From: Ascidia mentula
Lineage: Eukaryota; Chordata; Ascidiacea; Phlebobranchia; Ascidiidae
Assembly (NCBI GenBank): GCA_947561715.1
Contig: OX387201.1
Coordinates: 2,498,001 to 2,562,000, forward strand
Reading direction: 5' to 3'
Length of the DNA: 64,000 bases
Under the pieces are notes generated by a model. The model was not told the DNA's origin and searched no databases. It worked only from the letters and a program-made list of their open reading frames with translations. Positions 13,108 through 25,503 of this stretch are shown here, piece by piece (position 1 is the stretch's first letter; each line of letters begins with the position of its first letter). The position numbers and the translations under genes are program-made.

Positions 13108-13875
13108 CTGGCAATAAGTTTTAAATCACTTAAAACTATTGCTGTATTTAATCACAATCGCAGTTTGATTCTAGGTTCATTTTGCTCATAACTGCCTGCT
13201 TAGCTTGCAAAGTGCGAAAATGAGAATAATTCAAGTTCACTATTCACATAAACTCAAGCATAATACTTGATTTTTACATACCATCCTGCTACGTGGGCAA
13301 AACGTCAGCCTACGCGTGAAGAAACCACAACACCCTGTGCTGTGATGATACAGTTTTTGATGAATTTTGATTTACAATGCTGTTTCGCGGATTCTTTGCA
13401 ATATAAATGTACTACGCGTTGCTCGCGGGCGTCCTCTAGCAGTAACATGAAGCATCATTACTGGGAAGTTCCCTGTGAAGAATTGTTGGTAGGTTTTCAT
13501 ACCAAAAAGGGTTCTCGAAATATTTCAAGTAGTAAACGTTGCTGAGACATATCTTGAAAGTTGTAAAGGTGCAAACTATGTTCACAAAACAGTTCATGAC
13601 ACCAACACAAAATGAGGAGAAACTGTTTTGGATAACCAACATTTTATTTATGGAAGTAGCTCAATAATTTAATGAAAGAAGCATTGCGAAGGCAAGAAAG
13701 TAAAAAAAATTAATTATTACAGTAAAACATGGAATAATCGACAGTAAAATGTCAGCGTTCGGAAATTTGTTTTCCGAAAACATGTTTACTTACGGAAACA
13801 CAAAATACGATGTAAAGTACACTGTATAATTTCTTTGCAACTGTTTCACACAACCTCTCCTTGATACTGAATATC
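13108..13875. other. Gap between A3 and A2
   Basis: I searched the minus strand here for the missing A3 signal-peptide exon (ATG, hydrophobic run, phase-1 GT donor) and found no convincing one. The A2 3' UTR and its poly(A) signal occupy the right-hand part. Confidence 0.5.
13643..13648 (-). terminator. Candidate poly(A) signal of A2
   Basis: AATAAA on the minus strand, about 230 nt downstream of the A2 stop codon. Confidence 0.45.
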
Positions 13876-16800
13876 TTAAGCGGTTGCCTGGCAAGCAACT
13901 CTAGCTTCACTTCCAGATGTTTGCCGGTCTGTATTGAATTCGCCAGAAGTCTGTGAAATGGTTAAAATTTAGGTCCAAGTTGAATCAGAAAAAAATAATC
14001 ATCTACATAGTCAATTCGCAATGATGTATAAATCACTTTTTCATTTCTTGACAAAAAAGAATGACTTGTTTGCACTTCATTGCCCTATTTTACCGTACCT
14101 GTTTTTGCAACACTCGATAGCCCAATACCACGGACAAAGCAACAGCCATTGCGGACAAAACAATCAACGGAATCAAAAAAGCACTCGAGTCTGCAATTAT
14201 ATATCGTACTAAGTATACGAAAAAAGTTAAGAAAATCAATAGTTGAAAAAAATAAACTATGGAAATAAAGCAATACCACGGCTTGAAAATCCACTAGGTT
14301 GTTGGCAAAAGTAACTTCCCGGTGTGTTGACGCATGTTGCAGTTGACTTGCACGGAGTACTGAGACACTCGTCCAAGTCAACACAAGAGGTTTTGCATAC
14401 GGTGGCATTACCATGGCAAGTTAAAGTTTTGTTGCATTTATTTCCGATCGTACAATTAGTCAAACTGGATTTTGTAAAGCCAGTCATGCAGCTACACCTA
14501 AAACTGCCATTAGTGTTTATGCAAACTTCATTGACTTGACATGGATTGGAGGAACACTCGTTGATATCTAAACACATGGCCCCACAAAATCCTGGCAGGC
14601 AAATGCAAAGGAAACTTCCCTCAGCATTGTGACATTGCCTTCGTTCGCCACATGGATTTGACAGGCACTCGTTATGGTCTATACATGTATAGCCGTCACC
14701 GGTAAAACCTTCCTTGCAAACACAGTACGTGATAGATTCGTTTGTAGGCAAAAACATTGCGTTGATTGAACAGTTATGTAAAATAGACATGGTTTGGTCC
14801 GTCTCTGCGTTTGGATTGGCCGTACTGAGGTGCTGATTCACTGCAAGATACATGGATTAAATGAGGCGGGTCAGTTCAGAAGCGCAGATTCTCGTTTCTC
14901 AACCATTGGTGATTGTGTTAGTTTCAGAAAGTTATGTGAAATTAGGCCAATAAGTCAGGAGTAATATTCAAAATCCATCATTTTGGGGTGTTAATCAACG
15001 TAATTCAGAAACAGCATTAATGACCAATGGCGCCAAAAGAATCGCCCATCTTAATGAGTTTACGAAACAATTTAATTTAAAACAGTAATTTTAATAAACT
15101 TAATAGTTGACTAGCCATAGTAGCAAACGTATATTATGCCTACAAATGCAGTTGTTCCTAAAAAATGGTGTCGCAAAACAATGTTTGAAGGTAGGCAAAG
15201 ACATAACTACTGAAAAAGGAATACCGTTTTCGCTAAATCCGATAGGTCGTTGACAAAGATAGCTTCCTGGAGTGTTAACGCACGTTTCGGTTGGGTTGCA
15301 AAGATTATGCGACACTTCACACTCGTCCACGTCCACACAAGTGCTGTTGCAGATTGTCGTATTGACGTGACAGGATATATTATTTCCACACTCATTGGTA
15401 CAATTGTTTAAGCTGGTCCTGGTAAAGCCAGACTTGCAGTCACACAAAAAACTGCCATTACTGTTTATGCAAAGTTCGTTGAGTTGACATGGATTGGTGG
15501 AACACTTGTTACTATCTAAACACAAGGGTCCACAAAATCATGACATGAACTTTGCAGAAATAGTAATACAATCGGTTATATATTATAACTTCAATGCTAC
15601 TTGCCTATCAAACCAAATAAGAACCAACTAATTCATTTAAACCCTTATTTTGATGATAATACCATTGAAAGATGATTGGTCCTGGTCAAAACACATAAAG
15701 CTTCCGTCAGTGTTCTTGCAGATAGCAGAAGCTTGGCATGGGTTGAAAGGCAAGCATTCATTAATGTCTTGACAACTGTTTCTACATGGGAAGGGGTATC
15801 AGCTGTGCTGTGTTACCTTCACCTTTTAACTCAACTGCGTAACATTTAAACATACCCAGTTCTAGAAAATCCGGCCTGGCAAGCGCACTGGAAGCTGCCA
15901 AGAGTGTTTACACAAACTTCGTCTGTGGGACAAGGGTCGGCTGAGCATTCGTTGAGGTCAAAACACTCTGGTCCACCAAACCCAACAGAACAGTTTGAAA
16001 TACAACTTGCATTCTCTTCACTGCCGCAAGTGACAGGTGGACAGTTGCAGTTGTTGTCGCCATTACCGCTGTGGTTGTACGTCATAGCGTGGCATGGAGC
16101 GTCATAGTTGTGGGTTTCAGTATGACACATTTCAGAAGCAAAACAGTTTTGAAAACAAGTTATGCAGTGGTTGTGCTCTAAAACACAAAACGGAAGTATG
16201 GTTCCACTATACAATGTACATAACATGTAGCTAAAACATGAACGAATTTCTTGTTTTACAATTCTTTGAACAAAAAATACGACTAATTCACCACAAATTC
16301 TAAACATTGCTCTGGAGGTTTGGCTATATTTTATTCTACCTATTTGGAAATGAAACTAAAATAAGCCTACCTGTCATCATGTAAAATGTATTGTTTTTAG
16401 TTCCAAATATTGTTCCATTAGCTGCTCTCACTTTTCCATTTACAACAATGGAAAAGTTTTGATTAGGAAATAAGTTGGCAAAGATTACCTTTAAACAAAA
16501 CATCAACTTACAACTTAAAAGTTATTGTCATTTTAATTGACAAAATACTTGATATTCCTTAGAACTATCCAATTCACTTTCAGATAACACTTTCAAAGTT
16601 CCATTAACATTTATACTGATTTCAGTCAACCGAGAAAGAATATTGAAGGGAAATGCCAACGTGATTCCAGTTCCATTTATAAATGGTCTGACATCAAACC
16701 TTGTCACAGGTATCAAAGATGGCCCTGGAAATATCAGTAAAAGTGTACTATGATGGACTTATGATTAAGACTAATATTTTTTAAGGATAACTGCCATTTG

Positions 16801-19469
16801 TTTTTAACCAAAAATATGAATCTCTTTAAAAATGCAAAGGTGAAAAATATTTTTAGGATTGGTTTTTGTAACAAAGAAATGCATGATATATTCTATACAC
16901 AGTGTTACAAAAATATTAGCTTTTTTTACCGAAATAAAACAAAGCCTACACAAACCAGGCATCTAGCATACACTGATTCTTACCAGTAGTAAAAATAAAA
17001 CTGTATTTGTATTCATCAGATGAAAACCAATGTTCAGCTGAATATTTGCGATCATAAATATTAACCGGGTTAGAGCCATTGCAAGGTTGGACCAAATAGT
17101 TTTGTTGAATTGCATATATTTGGTTTTCACTCAAAGGAAATGTAAAAGTACCATATTCTAGAAAACACAGTTCAAAAAATTGTATAGTTGGCAACAAACA
17201 GGGGAACATAAATATATCAACAATAAACATATCTTGTAAGCAAATGCAAACTTTCAATAAATTTACTTTGATGCAAGTGTGTTTAAATAATATGTGCTAC
17301 GTTAATTCAAATGTTTTAGATATTTCTATGTGTTACTTTAACTTAATGTGTTTATATAACTTACTATTACTAATTGTTTTGTTGCTAATTATCAAACGTT
17401 TTCCACTTTGGGCATGTCTATCAGACCCATCAATTAAACCAGACCCCACTTTACCACTGTTATTATAAAGAGTCAAGATTTCTACCGCATCACTAGAACA
17501 AAGTGAGACATATTGAATGTAGATTTCATTCCACACAAAACCGACAGCACCATAATTTTCACTTCCAGAGGCTAAAAAATACAGTTGTTTGTGTCCTAAA
17601 TGTAAGTACAGCAATATTTCTTTTGACATTTTTTTGTAATTACAATAAATTTGAAAACCTTCTGCAACATCCAGCTGCAACTTACCATTGAATCTAACTA
17701 CTGGATGTTTATATCGGATTGCATTTATTAGTGACAAATTAAGTGATGTAACATCAGGAGGCACAGTTTGGTCAGAAATAATTATTTCATGTATACAGGA
17801 AGCAATTTGACCACCAAAACTTTCAGTTGAAATCACATCAACATGAACCACCCTGCTTGACAAATTCTTGTATGCATCTAACAATTCTGCCTGTAGTTGA
17901 TCATGAGTGGCTGTAATATTTTGGAAAGCAACAAAACCAAATACTGATAACATGTCTGAAAAAGATTTAAAATTATGTTACTGCAAAACATATGCCAATG
18001 AGTAACATAGCTACAAAAGAGGAAATTTTTTAATTTTTTTTTGTTTAGACATTCCACTATAAAGATAGCTGTTATGTTTACCTGTTACTACAGTTTTTGA
18101 GAAACCAAAAGAACTTTGATGGTAAGAGTGTGGGACGCCAGCAATTTGAACAGCCCTTGCTCGCACAGAGTAATTAGTGTTTGGTATAAGATTAGTTACC
18201 CTGAAAAAATGTGTTTCATGTGGAGGAATACTAATATATAAATATAAGGAATGCTAATAATATATATATCTGCTAGAACTTACACTGATACATAATATGA
18301 TCCAACAACATCATCAGGTACTGCAACTACTCTTATGTCATCAAAATTGTATGCATTCGTAACTTCCACTTCATACCCAGTAACTCCTGGAATTTGCTCC
18401 AAAAATATAGTGATGAAGGTTGGAGTTGTAATAAAAGACAAAATCTCCACTCCGTTTGGGGCTGGAAACAACGGCTGCTTTTTACAGCATGTTTTGTTGT
18501 TATTTTTATTTACCTGTTCGAGCATTAGTTTGATTCCAGAATAAAATATCATTTCCAGCAAAAGCAGTGACAGACACATGGTATAAAATATTGCTTTTTC
18601 TATTAAAAATCTGTAATAACAAAGTTACGTTTTCACTGTACCACAACTACAAGGAAACTGTATTCCAATAGTGGCTGGATATTTACATGTAAGCTTTAAA
18701 ACACTAGCCTCAAGCACAGTGTAAAACATATGAAATGCTCACTGTATTTTGTGTAGCCACTGTTAATAGTTTTCCATAGTCTGCAGAATCATGGTGAGCA
18801 AAGAACAATATTTCATAGGATGTTGCATGAGGAACTGAAGGAAATTCTACTGTGAAACTGTTTTCTGATGGATTTGAGATGGATATGAAGAACGGAACTA
18901 TAAAGTAATCAAATCACAAAGAAATTTGAAACGAACAAATTTAAAAGGCTAACGGTTTATTTTTTCATATTGACAGTCTCAAAGTATATATACCATATCT
19001 AGTTTGTTTGGTCAGCCCTAGAACCCCTGGTTTAAAATAACACCAATAAGAATAAAATACTACACAAATATAAGAAGGTTCTCTATTTCCATAATCGCCA
19101 TGAAAGCTAATGAGTTTTTCCTACTTTAATATTAGGGTTTCTGATGTTAAGTTAATTTTCAAAATACGCGCCACAAACAAAACACCAATTTAAAAAATCC
19201 CCAACATGCAACCAATTTAAAAAAAAAACGTTAATTTTTAGACAATTAAATCAAATTTAGCGAATACTTACAACACCAGAACCTAGGCTAAAATTAATCA
19301 GCTTGGTTATTTGAGAAAAATATATATATCGCTTTGAAACACTTCGTCAGCACGTTATTCAAAACATTTACAACTTATAGTTACCCGTGGTATTCAGTGA
19401 CATTGAAAGTGACGGATTTGCAGCAAACAGCAGTATCACCACAAAACTAAAATAAGTTGTCATCAGCAT
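13876..19469 (-). CDS. Gene A2: single-pass membrane protein, FN3 modules plus EGF domains
   Basis: Sixteen exons close in frame to 1013 residues: 19385-19469, 18743-18897, 18514-18610, 18284-18461, 18082-18200, 17686-17955, 17365-17571, 16984-17157, 16549-16724, 16371-16488, 15856-16177, 15663-15781, 15225-15515, 14277-14840, 14099-14190 and 13876-13950. The first encodes a signal peptide (hydrophobic SFVVILLFAANPSLS). Two FN3 domains, the two unassigned modules and a third FN3-like domain follow, then a Cys-rich segment and roughly eight EGF-type domains with calcium-binding DxNEC starts. The next-to-last exon encodes a membrane helix (AFLIPLIVLSAMAVALSVVL), and the tail is about 30 residues with no ITIM. 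The first module lacks the first of its usual two cysteines. Exons 15225-15515 and 14277-14840 contain duplicated EGF blocks. It should be a type I surface protein; ligand and pathway are unknown. Confidence 0.82.
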
Positions 19470-21055
19470 GCTGCTTTCTCTGTACTGCAATTTTCAAAAG
19501 GCATACGTTAGTGTTGGATTGTTCTCCTAATAAACACTCGAAGTACCAAAAAAAACTAATCTACATGTGCGTATGCGTCTTCATCTTTGTAGGCAGAGCT
19601 TTCCCTTGCCACGGCATACTATCATGTATTAACACCGCTCACTTAAATTAAAAGGAGAGAGTTAAAACCGTAAACATAGCGTCACCTCCAGCAACTGACT
19701 ACAGGTATTTATTACACACCCACCACATGTGAATGCGCACAGAGGTAAAACCCTCACAAACTGACTGCCAGCGAATGCAACCTGTTTCTGACGTCAAATT
19801 AGCTCTATCATAATACAAGATAGAAAAGGCCCCCACATTTACACGTAGAACGTGGACGATGTGAAGTGTCTAAGAAAAGTAATAAGAGTGATGAATTCCT
19901 CTTCCTGAGTCATGCTTGCTTGCTCATCTTGAAGTATTATCACTATACAAGAGCATTTGGAGGCTCGGATTTCGCTCTATGGAGGCTTACATTTTATTCG
20001 CGTTAAGCCGCTTTAAACAGATTGTCTACACTAACTTGATACCTACAGACACAAACCTCTACAATATTTTTCTTACTTTTTTATCCTACTGTATGAAACG
20101 ATTATAAATAAAAACAAAGAAGAAAAACTGTTTAGCTGGAAAGATCGTTGTTGTTCGGTGGAACCAGTTGGCTCTTTTAGCAGCTGACTAAAATGCAAGT
20201 ATGGATGTGGGAAAACAAAGTGACTTTGTTTAAATCGACTGTAATGCCTTGGGTGCAATACCAATAAACCCTGTAATCGTTGTGTGATATTGCTTGGATT
20301 GCCACAGTCCTTCGCATTACAGCGATCACGCCTTGCTATGTGAAAGTATGCAGTTTTTTCTGCGTTGGCATTAGAAATAAGCAGCAATATAACATTCTAC
20401 ATTTTCAAGTCTTCGAAAATGCATTTATAAACCTATCGAAATGTTCTAAGGTAACTAGTTTTTTTGATATATTTCGTATTGGAACACGTTGTCAGTATTT
20501 AAGAGTTTAAAGCTAATAATGAAAAAATAAGGACACGAGATTCGAAGTGATAAAATCTTTTCGTAAATTGTACGCTACAACTACTACGATCAAACGGGCG
20601 TTTGAAAGCCTGCCTACATTTAATTGAAGAAACTTTTGTGATTATCGATTTGTTTTGAAAACAATTTTATTTCTCTCCTTTTTTCAATTGATTCGACTGG
20701 AAACAACACATTTATGAAATTTTCATATTTCATTATTTATTTTTTCACGTCTTGGTAGGAATCAGCAACACAACATGGATTAAATACAAGAAAAAGCATA
20801 TTGCCAACGTGATATCAAACATCACTCAGTTAAATGTAAATTATATGATATTTCGTTTAAAGGAACTTATGAGACAAAAGCCTGCTTTGAAATACAAAAT
20901 GAACAAGTAATACGTTTGCAATGATCGCTAACAGTCACTTGTCCTAAACGACCAAGTAATATTTTTTTGTATTCCTTGTTATTCAACTTTTTGTGCATAC
21001 TATCGGTTACAAAACAACAAGGGGGGCTAAGGATACTTGAAGAGATCGCGGTATT
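19470..21055. other. Intergenic region between A1 and A2
   Basis: About 1.6 kb, AT-rich. It must hold the A1 3' UTR and the A2 promoter. No additional ORF shows family homology or plausible splicing. I recognise no specific promoter motif. Confidence 0.55.
20736..20741 (-). terminator. Candidate poly(A) signal of A1
   Basis: AATAAA on the minus strand about 315 nt downstream of the A1 stop codon. The stretch is AT-rich, so a chance match is possible. Confidence 0.3.
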
Positions 21056-24000
21056 TTAGTAAACCGTGATACAAAGTGAGAAATAGTCGAGGTTAATTCT
21101 ATAGGTTGTTGATGGTGGTTGAGAGCATTCATTGATATCAACACACTCCGACCCAACCTTCGTAAACCCACGTGAACAGATACAAACAAAACTTCCTTCC
21201 GTGTTGTGGCAACTTTCATTTAAACCGCAAGGGTTCATTGCACATTCATCGACATCATGACAATTGTATCCATCGCCAGTAAACTCATCGTTGCAAGTAC
21301 ATATGTAATCAAACGTTGTTAGTTGACACTTTGTAATGGAAGAGCAATTGTTATTGCCCGTTAGGCAAGGGTCTTCCCCTGTGAATGGTTTTTAATTTCA
21401 ACATTTTAAACAACTGGGCAAATTGTTTATAGCAATAGTCTGGATAAAATACACAAACTCTTGTCATCAAACAAAGTAGAAACACAAATTAATATTTGCA
21501 GTTAAAAGTGACACAGAACACATTGCGGGTTTAAATTTGATGCGTTAATTAGAAATTATTTGACTTTGAATTAATACTGACTGGCAATTCTTGTAAAATT
21601 GGTGTACACAGTGGGGAGTATTTTCCCAATTCCTGTCCTCACTTTTCCACTCACAACAACGTGGTAGGTTTGGTTGGCACAAAAACTTTTAAACAAAACC
21701 TGCATGGAAATTCAGGCATGTTCAAGGTATTTCAAATATGTTTTAAAAGAGAATGGTGAAAAGTGTTTACCTGGTATTTAACAGAACTATCCAAGTGTTT
21801 TTCTGTCAAAAGTTTAGTGGTTCCATTGACAGTTACACTAATTTCAGTTGGACGAGTAAAAATGCTTGAAGAAAATATTATGCCAAGGACTGAGTCATTA
21901 CATAAACAAACCAATATAAATGATTCTTCGGGTATAAAAGTTGGACCTAACAGAATTTATTAATTTAAAAAAGTAACCTTTAAAAGAGGATTATTTACCA
22001 GTAGTATGAAGAAAGACATATTTATCCTGATAAGTTGTTACTGGATGCTCAAATGAAAATATCCTGTCATAAATGCCAGCACGGAGTGAAGCATTCACAC
22101 AAGGTTCAACCAAGAAGTTTTGTTGAAAAGCATATATTGTGCTTCCATTCAACTCTTTCGTGTAGGTTCCAGAGTTATGATCTATAGCCGAAATTTTAGT
22201 CCAACCAAAAAATAATCTTTGAGGCTTTTCCAAATATATCACATGCAGCTTACTTCCTATGCTTGCAAATGAATTGTTGACCAACCACGTTTTCACCATT
22301 TGTGCAATAGTAGTAATGGAATATTTATCCAAATTTTTGTGTTTGTCGTAAAGGAGAAACGTCTCAATTGAAGTACTTCCACAATCGTATCCAGTATAAA
22401 GAAACCATTTTGTTGTTGTGTCTAAAGGTACTACACCATACACATCAGGCCAAGATTCTGTAGAAAAAGTATTGCATCCAAACATTTATATAAGTTGTTT
22501 CCACAAAACAAACCACATTAACCTTACCATTGTATTTTACAATTGAGTCTCCATAACGTGTTTCATTTACAACACTCAAGTTAAGGGATTTATAATCTGG
22601 GGGCAAATGTTGATCAGAAAGAAATATTTCATGTTGACAAAGAGCTGGGGTAGAAGGTAATGTTGGAAGAATTTTCACTTTAACCACGTTGCTGTTGTTT
22701 TTGATGCTCTGATAGGCAGCAAGCAAATCTGTCTCTGTGGTTTCACTGCAGTTTCCAACAAGAAGAAGAACCGATCCAAATACAGATATCATGTCTGGAA
22801 CAATACAAAATGCACTGTGCATATGCTACAACTGCAAAACTAGTTTTTTTTCACAATAATTAGACAAAATATTTAACATGGGGCTGTTACATAGTCTATA
22901 TGTTACCCTATTACTGTGTAGGATCATTACTGAATAACTGTTTTTTTAGCATTTCTATGTTTTTAAATGTATAGTTGGTCAACAGTGATGTAAGTCACAA
23001 CAAGAACATACAAATAACCATCGCAAAACTAAATGCTTACCTGTTTTAACAACCGTTTGGGGCCCATATGGACTTTGACTAGACAAATAAGTCTCGTTTG
23101 CGATTGAAGAGGCTCTTGCTCTTACTGAATAGTTGGTGTTTGGCATTAAGCCTGTTATTCTATTGAAGAAGCAAACACACTAGTTGGTTTTTAATATGCT
23201 TTAATATATACAAGCATACACTAAAATACATAAAATCACTTACACTGAAACATAGAAAAATCCAATAACATCATCTGGTACTGCAATTATTCTTGTATCA
23301 TTAGGATTATTTGCATTCGTAACTTCCACCTCATATGCAGTTACTCCTGGAACTTGCTCCAAAAACATTGTTATGAATATTGTAGTTGGTATGTATGACA
23401 AAATCTTCACTCCATTTGGTGCTGAAAGTACATTTAAATAAGCTACCCGTTGGCCTACAACAGAAGTCTGCAACCATTGGCATGCGAAGACCCTCTGTTT
23501 ACACTCTTTCTTTACTATGTTAGACTCTTTTGAGACTAGACTCAAACATGTTGGGAGACACAAGACCTTAGTTGGTAAGAATTTTTTAATCCTCAATGTA
23601 TTCAAACCATATTCAGAGTAGGATTGTCAGTTAACTTTCAAAACTGATTTTTCGAAAATAAGGGTTAATAAAACTTTGAAACGGTTTTTAATAATATAAA
23701 TTTTTGTTTTTTAATGCGCTTGCCGTCTTTAAGGAGCGATAAAAGAGTGTAAAAGAAAAGTAAAATCCAAAATGTTTGAGTAAAATACAAACAAAACTGT
23801 ACCTGTTCTAGCAGATACGTTTGTGCTATAAGAAACACTGCTCCCATTTAAAACAAAAACTGATATTTGATAGAGAATGTTACTTTTTCTTCCAGTAATC
23901 TGTAAAGTGTAGTAGCCAACTTCAACACCCAACTTGTTCATCAAAATACTCTTACCGTAACGTTTGGCAACGATGATGTTTGAAAGCCGCTGTCTGATGA

Positions 24001-24316
24001 ATTGTGAAATGCAATGTACGTGACATTGTACGATGTTGCAACAAATACTTTTTCTATATTTACTGTAAAGCTGTTTGTTGTTGAATTTGTCACATATACC
24101 CTTGTCGGAGCTAAAAACCAAAAATAAATGTTGACAATTGCTCCACAAGGGAGTTCCCCTTAGACATTTATAGAAAACATACTTTATACATAGACAACTT
24201 ATGTGTATTATATTTTGCAATATTTTTCTTGCAATACCTGGTAAAAGTGAACAAGTCACTTTTGAAAATAAAACAAATACGAAAATATTGACTCGAAACA
24301 TTCCAGATGATCGCAT
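21056..24316 (-). CDS. Gene A1: secreted FN3/EGF paralogue without membrane segment
   Basis: Exons 24238-24316, 23956-24110, 23803-23899, 23244-23421, 23041-23159, 22528-22794, 22254-22457, 21999-22181, 21771-21946, 21582-21699 and 21056-21378 join in frame to 632 residues plus stop. Exon 1 encodes a signal peptide (MFRVNIFVFVLFSKVTC). Then come two FN3 domains, the CxHE module (residues about 210-298), the Cys-pair module, a third FN3-like domain and two EGF domains. The protein ends a few residues into a third EGF start (DINECSQPP), with no membrane helix, so it is probably secreted. A3 ends identically, which argues that this end is inherited and not an annotation artefact. The intron at 22182-22253 is 72 nt and stop-free in frame; if retained it adds 24 residues. 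The start is 549 bp from the divergent ORF E. Function unknown. Confidence 0.8.
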
Positions 24317-24864
24317 TTTTTCTGAACTTTGTTTCACATAAGCTCGGAAAACAAAAGCACAGCTGTACAAGACAAACTCTCTACAATGAGTCTACAAATC
24401 ATGACAGCTTTCTCCTCCTACTAATGATGACAGCTGCAAATATTAAACTATTCACTTCCGCGTCACCTACCTGCGTATGTAATGCCTTTATAGACATGTA
24501 TTGACAACTCATTTTAAAGACTTTCTCTAATTCTCCATCCAGTGGCATTGTAAAGTCGGTTTTTAAAAACAGTGTAGGCCTATCTCACATCACCCAGGTA
24601 CCAAAAAAATTAAAAACGTAGCGTAACAAACTACCGTGTTGTTTGTTATTTAAGAAGTGCGTGATCTTTTTGCCAATACGGAGTAAAAATCATTGTGGTG
24701 TCAGATATTTAGTTGGCATTGAATACCCCACGCATTCGTATAACCTCGCTTAACAATGTCCGTTAAAAAAAATCTCCATTAATTGTCCTGATGTTGTCTG
24801 AAAGCCCAACGAAATACATTGAATTTCACCTAAAGATAGACACGAAATAACTATATATTTTTGT
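24317..24864. promoter_or_regulatory. Shared upstream region of divergent A1 and E/B
   Basis: The A1 start codon (minus) and the E start codon (plus) are separated by 548 bp, so both promoters must be here unless further 5' exons exist. An AT-rich actatatattttt lies 15-30 bases before the E start and could be TATA-like, but it is too close to the start codon for a normal leader. No other motif is recognised. Confidence 0.35.
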
Positions 24865-25503
24865 ATGATTGGAATTATGTGGAAAATGATACATTTGCCT
24901 CTTAAAGCGTTAGGTTTGCTCATTGTGCTTCGTTTAACGCCAGTCGTGGCGCAACACAACAAAAGAACGTTGCTCAGAAAGCTCGTGTTTTACACCCGTC
25001 CCAGTCCCGTGCGACGCCAAATGGTAGCGAGCGTCACCGAAGTACCTTCCACTTGGCCTGTTGTTTTCGAGCTGTGGACAAATAAGTCCGCCGTAATAAA
25101 AGACACGGTCCGTGGGTATCGTGCCGCAGCTCGAGTTTCAAAAGTTTATGGTAGTTTGTTTGTGCCGCAACACGGAGGACATACCAAGTTTATGGAAACG
25201 ACAATCGACAGCATTCGAGTAGGTCAAAGCCAATCGTCTAAATTTACAGATCTGTTGACATTTGCACCAACTCGAATCAGGTTTGCGAATAAAAAGTTAA
25301 TGAACTCGAGGATTTTTGTAAAAATACACTGGATTTGGAAAGGTAATGTACTAAAGAGTGATTAAAAAGTATAGAATGAGAACGAAACGAAGATGGACCC
25401 ATTCTAAAGCAGGAATTTTATGAATAACGTATAGCCTTTCTTTGCAGGTTACGAAATTAAAAGCAATTTCGCTGCGAACAGGCGCAAGATTTTGCTAAAA
25501 TGA
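24865..25503 (+). CDS. ORF E: small basic, possibly secreted protein of unknown family
   Basis: An open frame of 166 codons starts at 24865 and ends at a TAA at 25363-25365 if unspliced. It also fits a two-exon model (24865-25342 and 25448-25503; gtaatg donor, tttctttgcag acceptor) that closes in frame at 176 residues. The N-terminus is hydrophobic (LKALGLLIVLRLTPVVA), compatible with a signal peptide. There are no cysteines, and the C-terminal half is rich in Lys and Arg. The segment looks clearly more GC-rich than the surrounding DNA, as a coding exon would be. In the spliced model its TGA overlaps the ATG of gene B. I do not recognise a family. It may instead be a 5' leader of B, or a chance ORF. 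Confidence 0.42.
25433..25447 (+). promoter_or_regulatory. Strong 3' splice site 53 nt before the B start codon; possible trans-splice acceptor
   Basis: A pyrimidine-rich run ending tttctttgcag lies 53 bases upstream of the B ATG and 68 bases after the first possible E stop. Spliced-leader trans-splicing and tightly packed operons are known in Ciona. This site could either join E exon 2 or accept a spliced leader to make the B mRNA. Confidence 0.4.

Noticed and set aside
24066-24370. The unspliced 213-codon minus-strand frame (23729-24370) as one protein
   Set aside because: It reads through the introns of A1. GT-AG borders at 24238, 24110, 23956 and 23899 give the FN3 exons seen in the paralogues.
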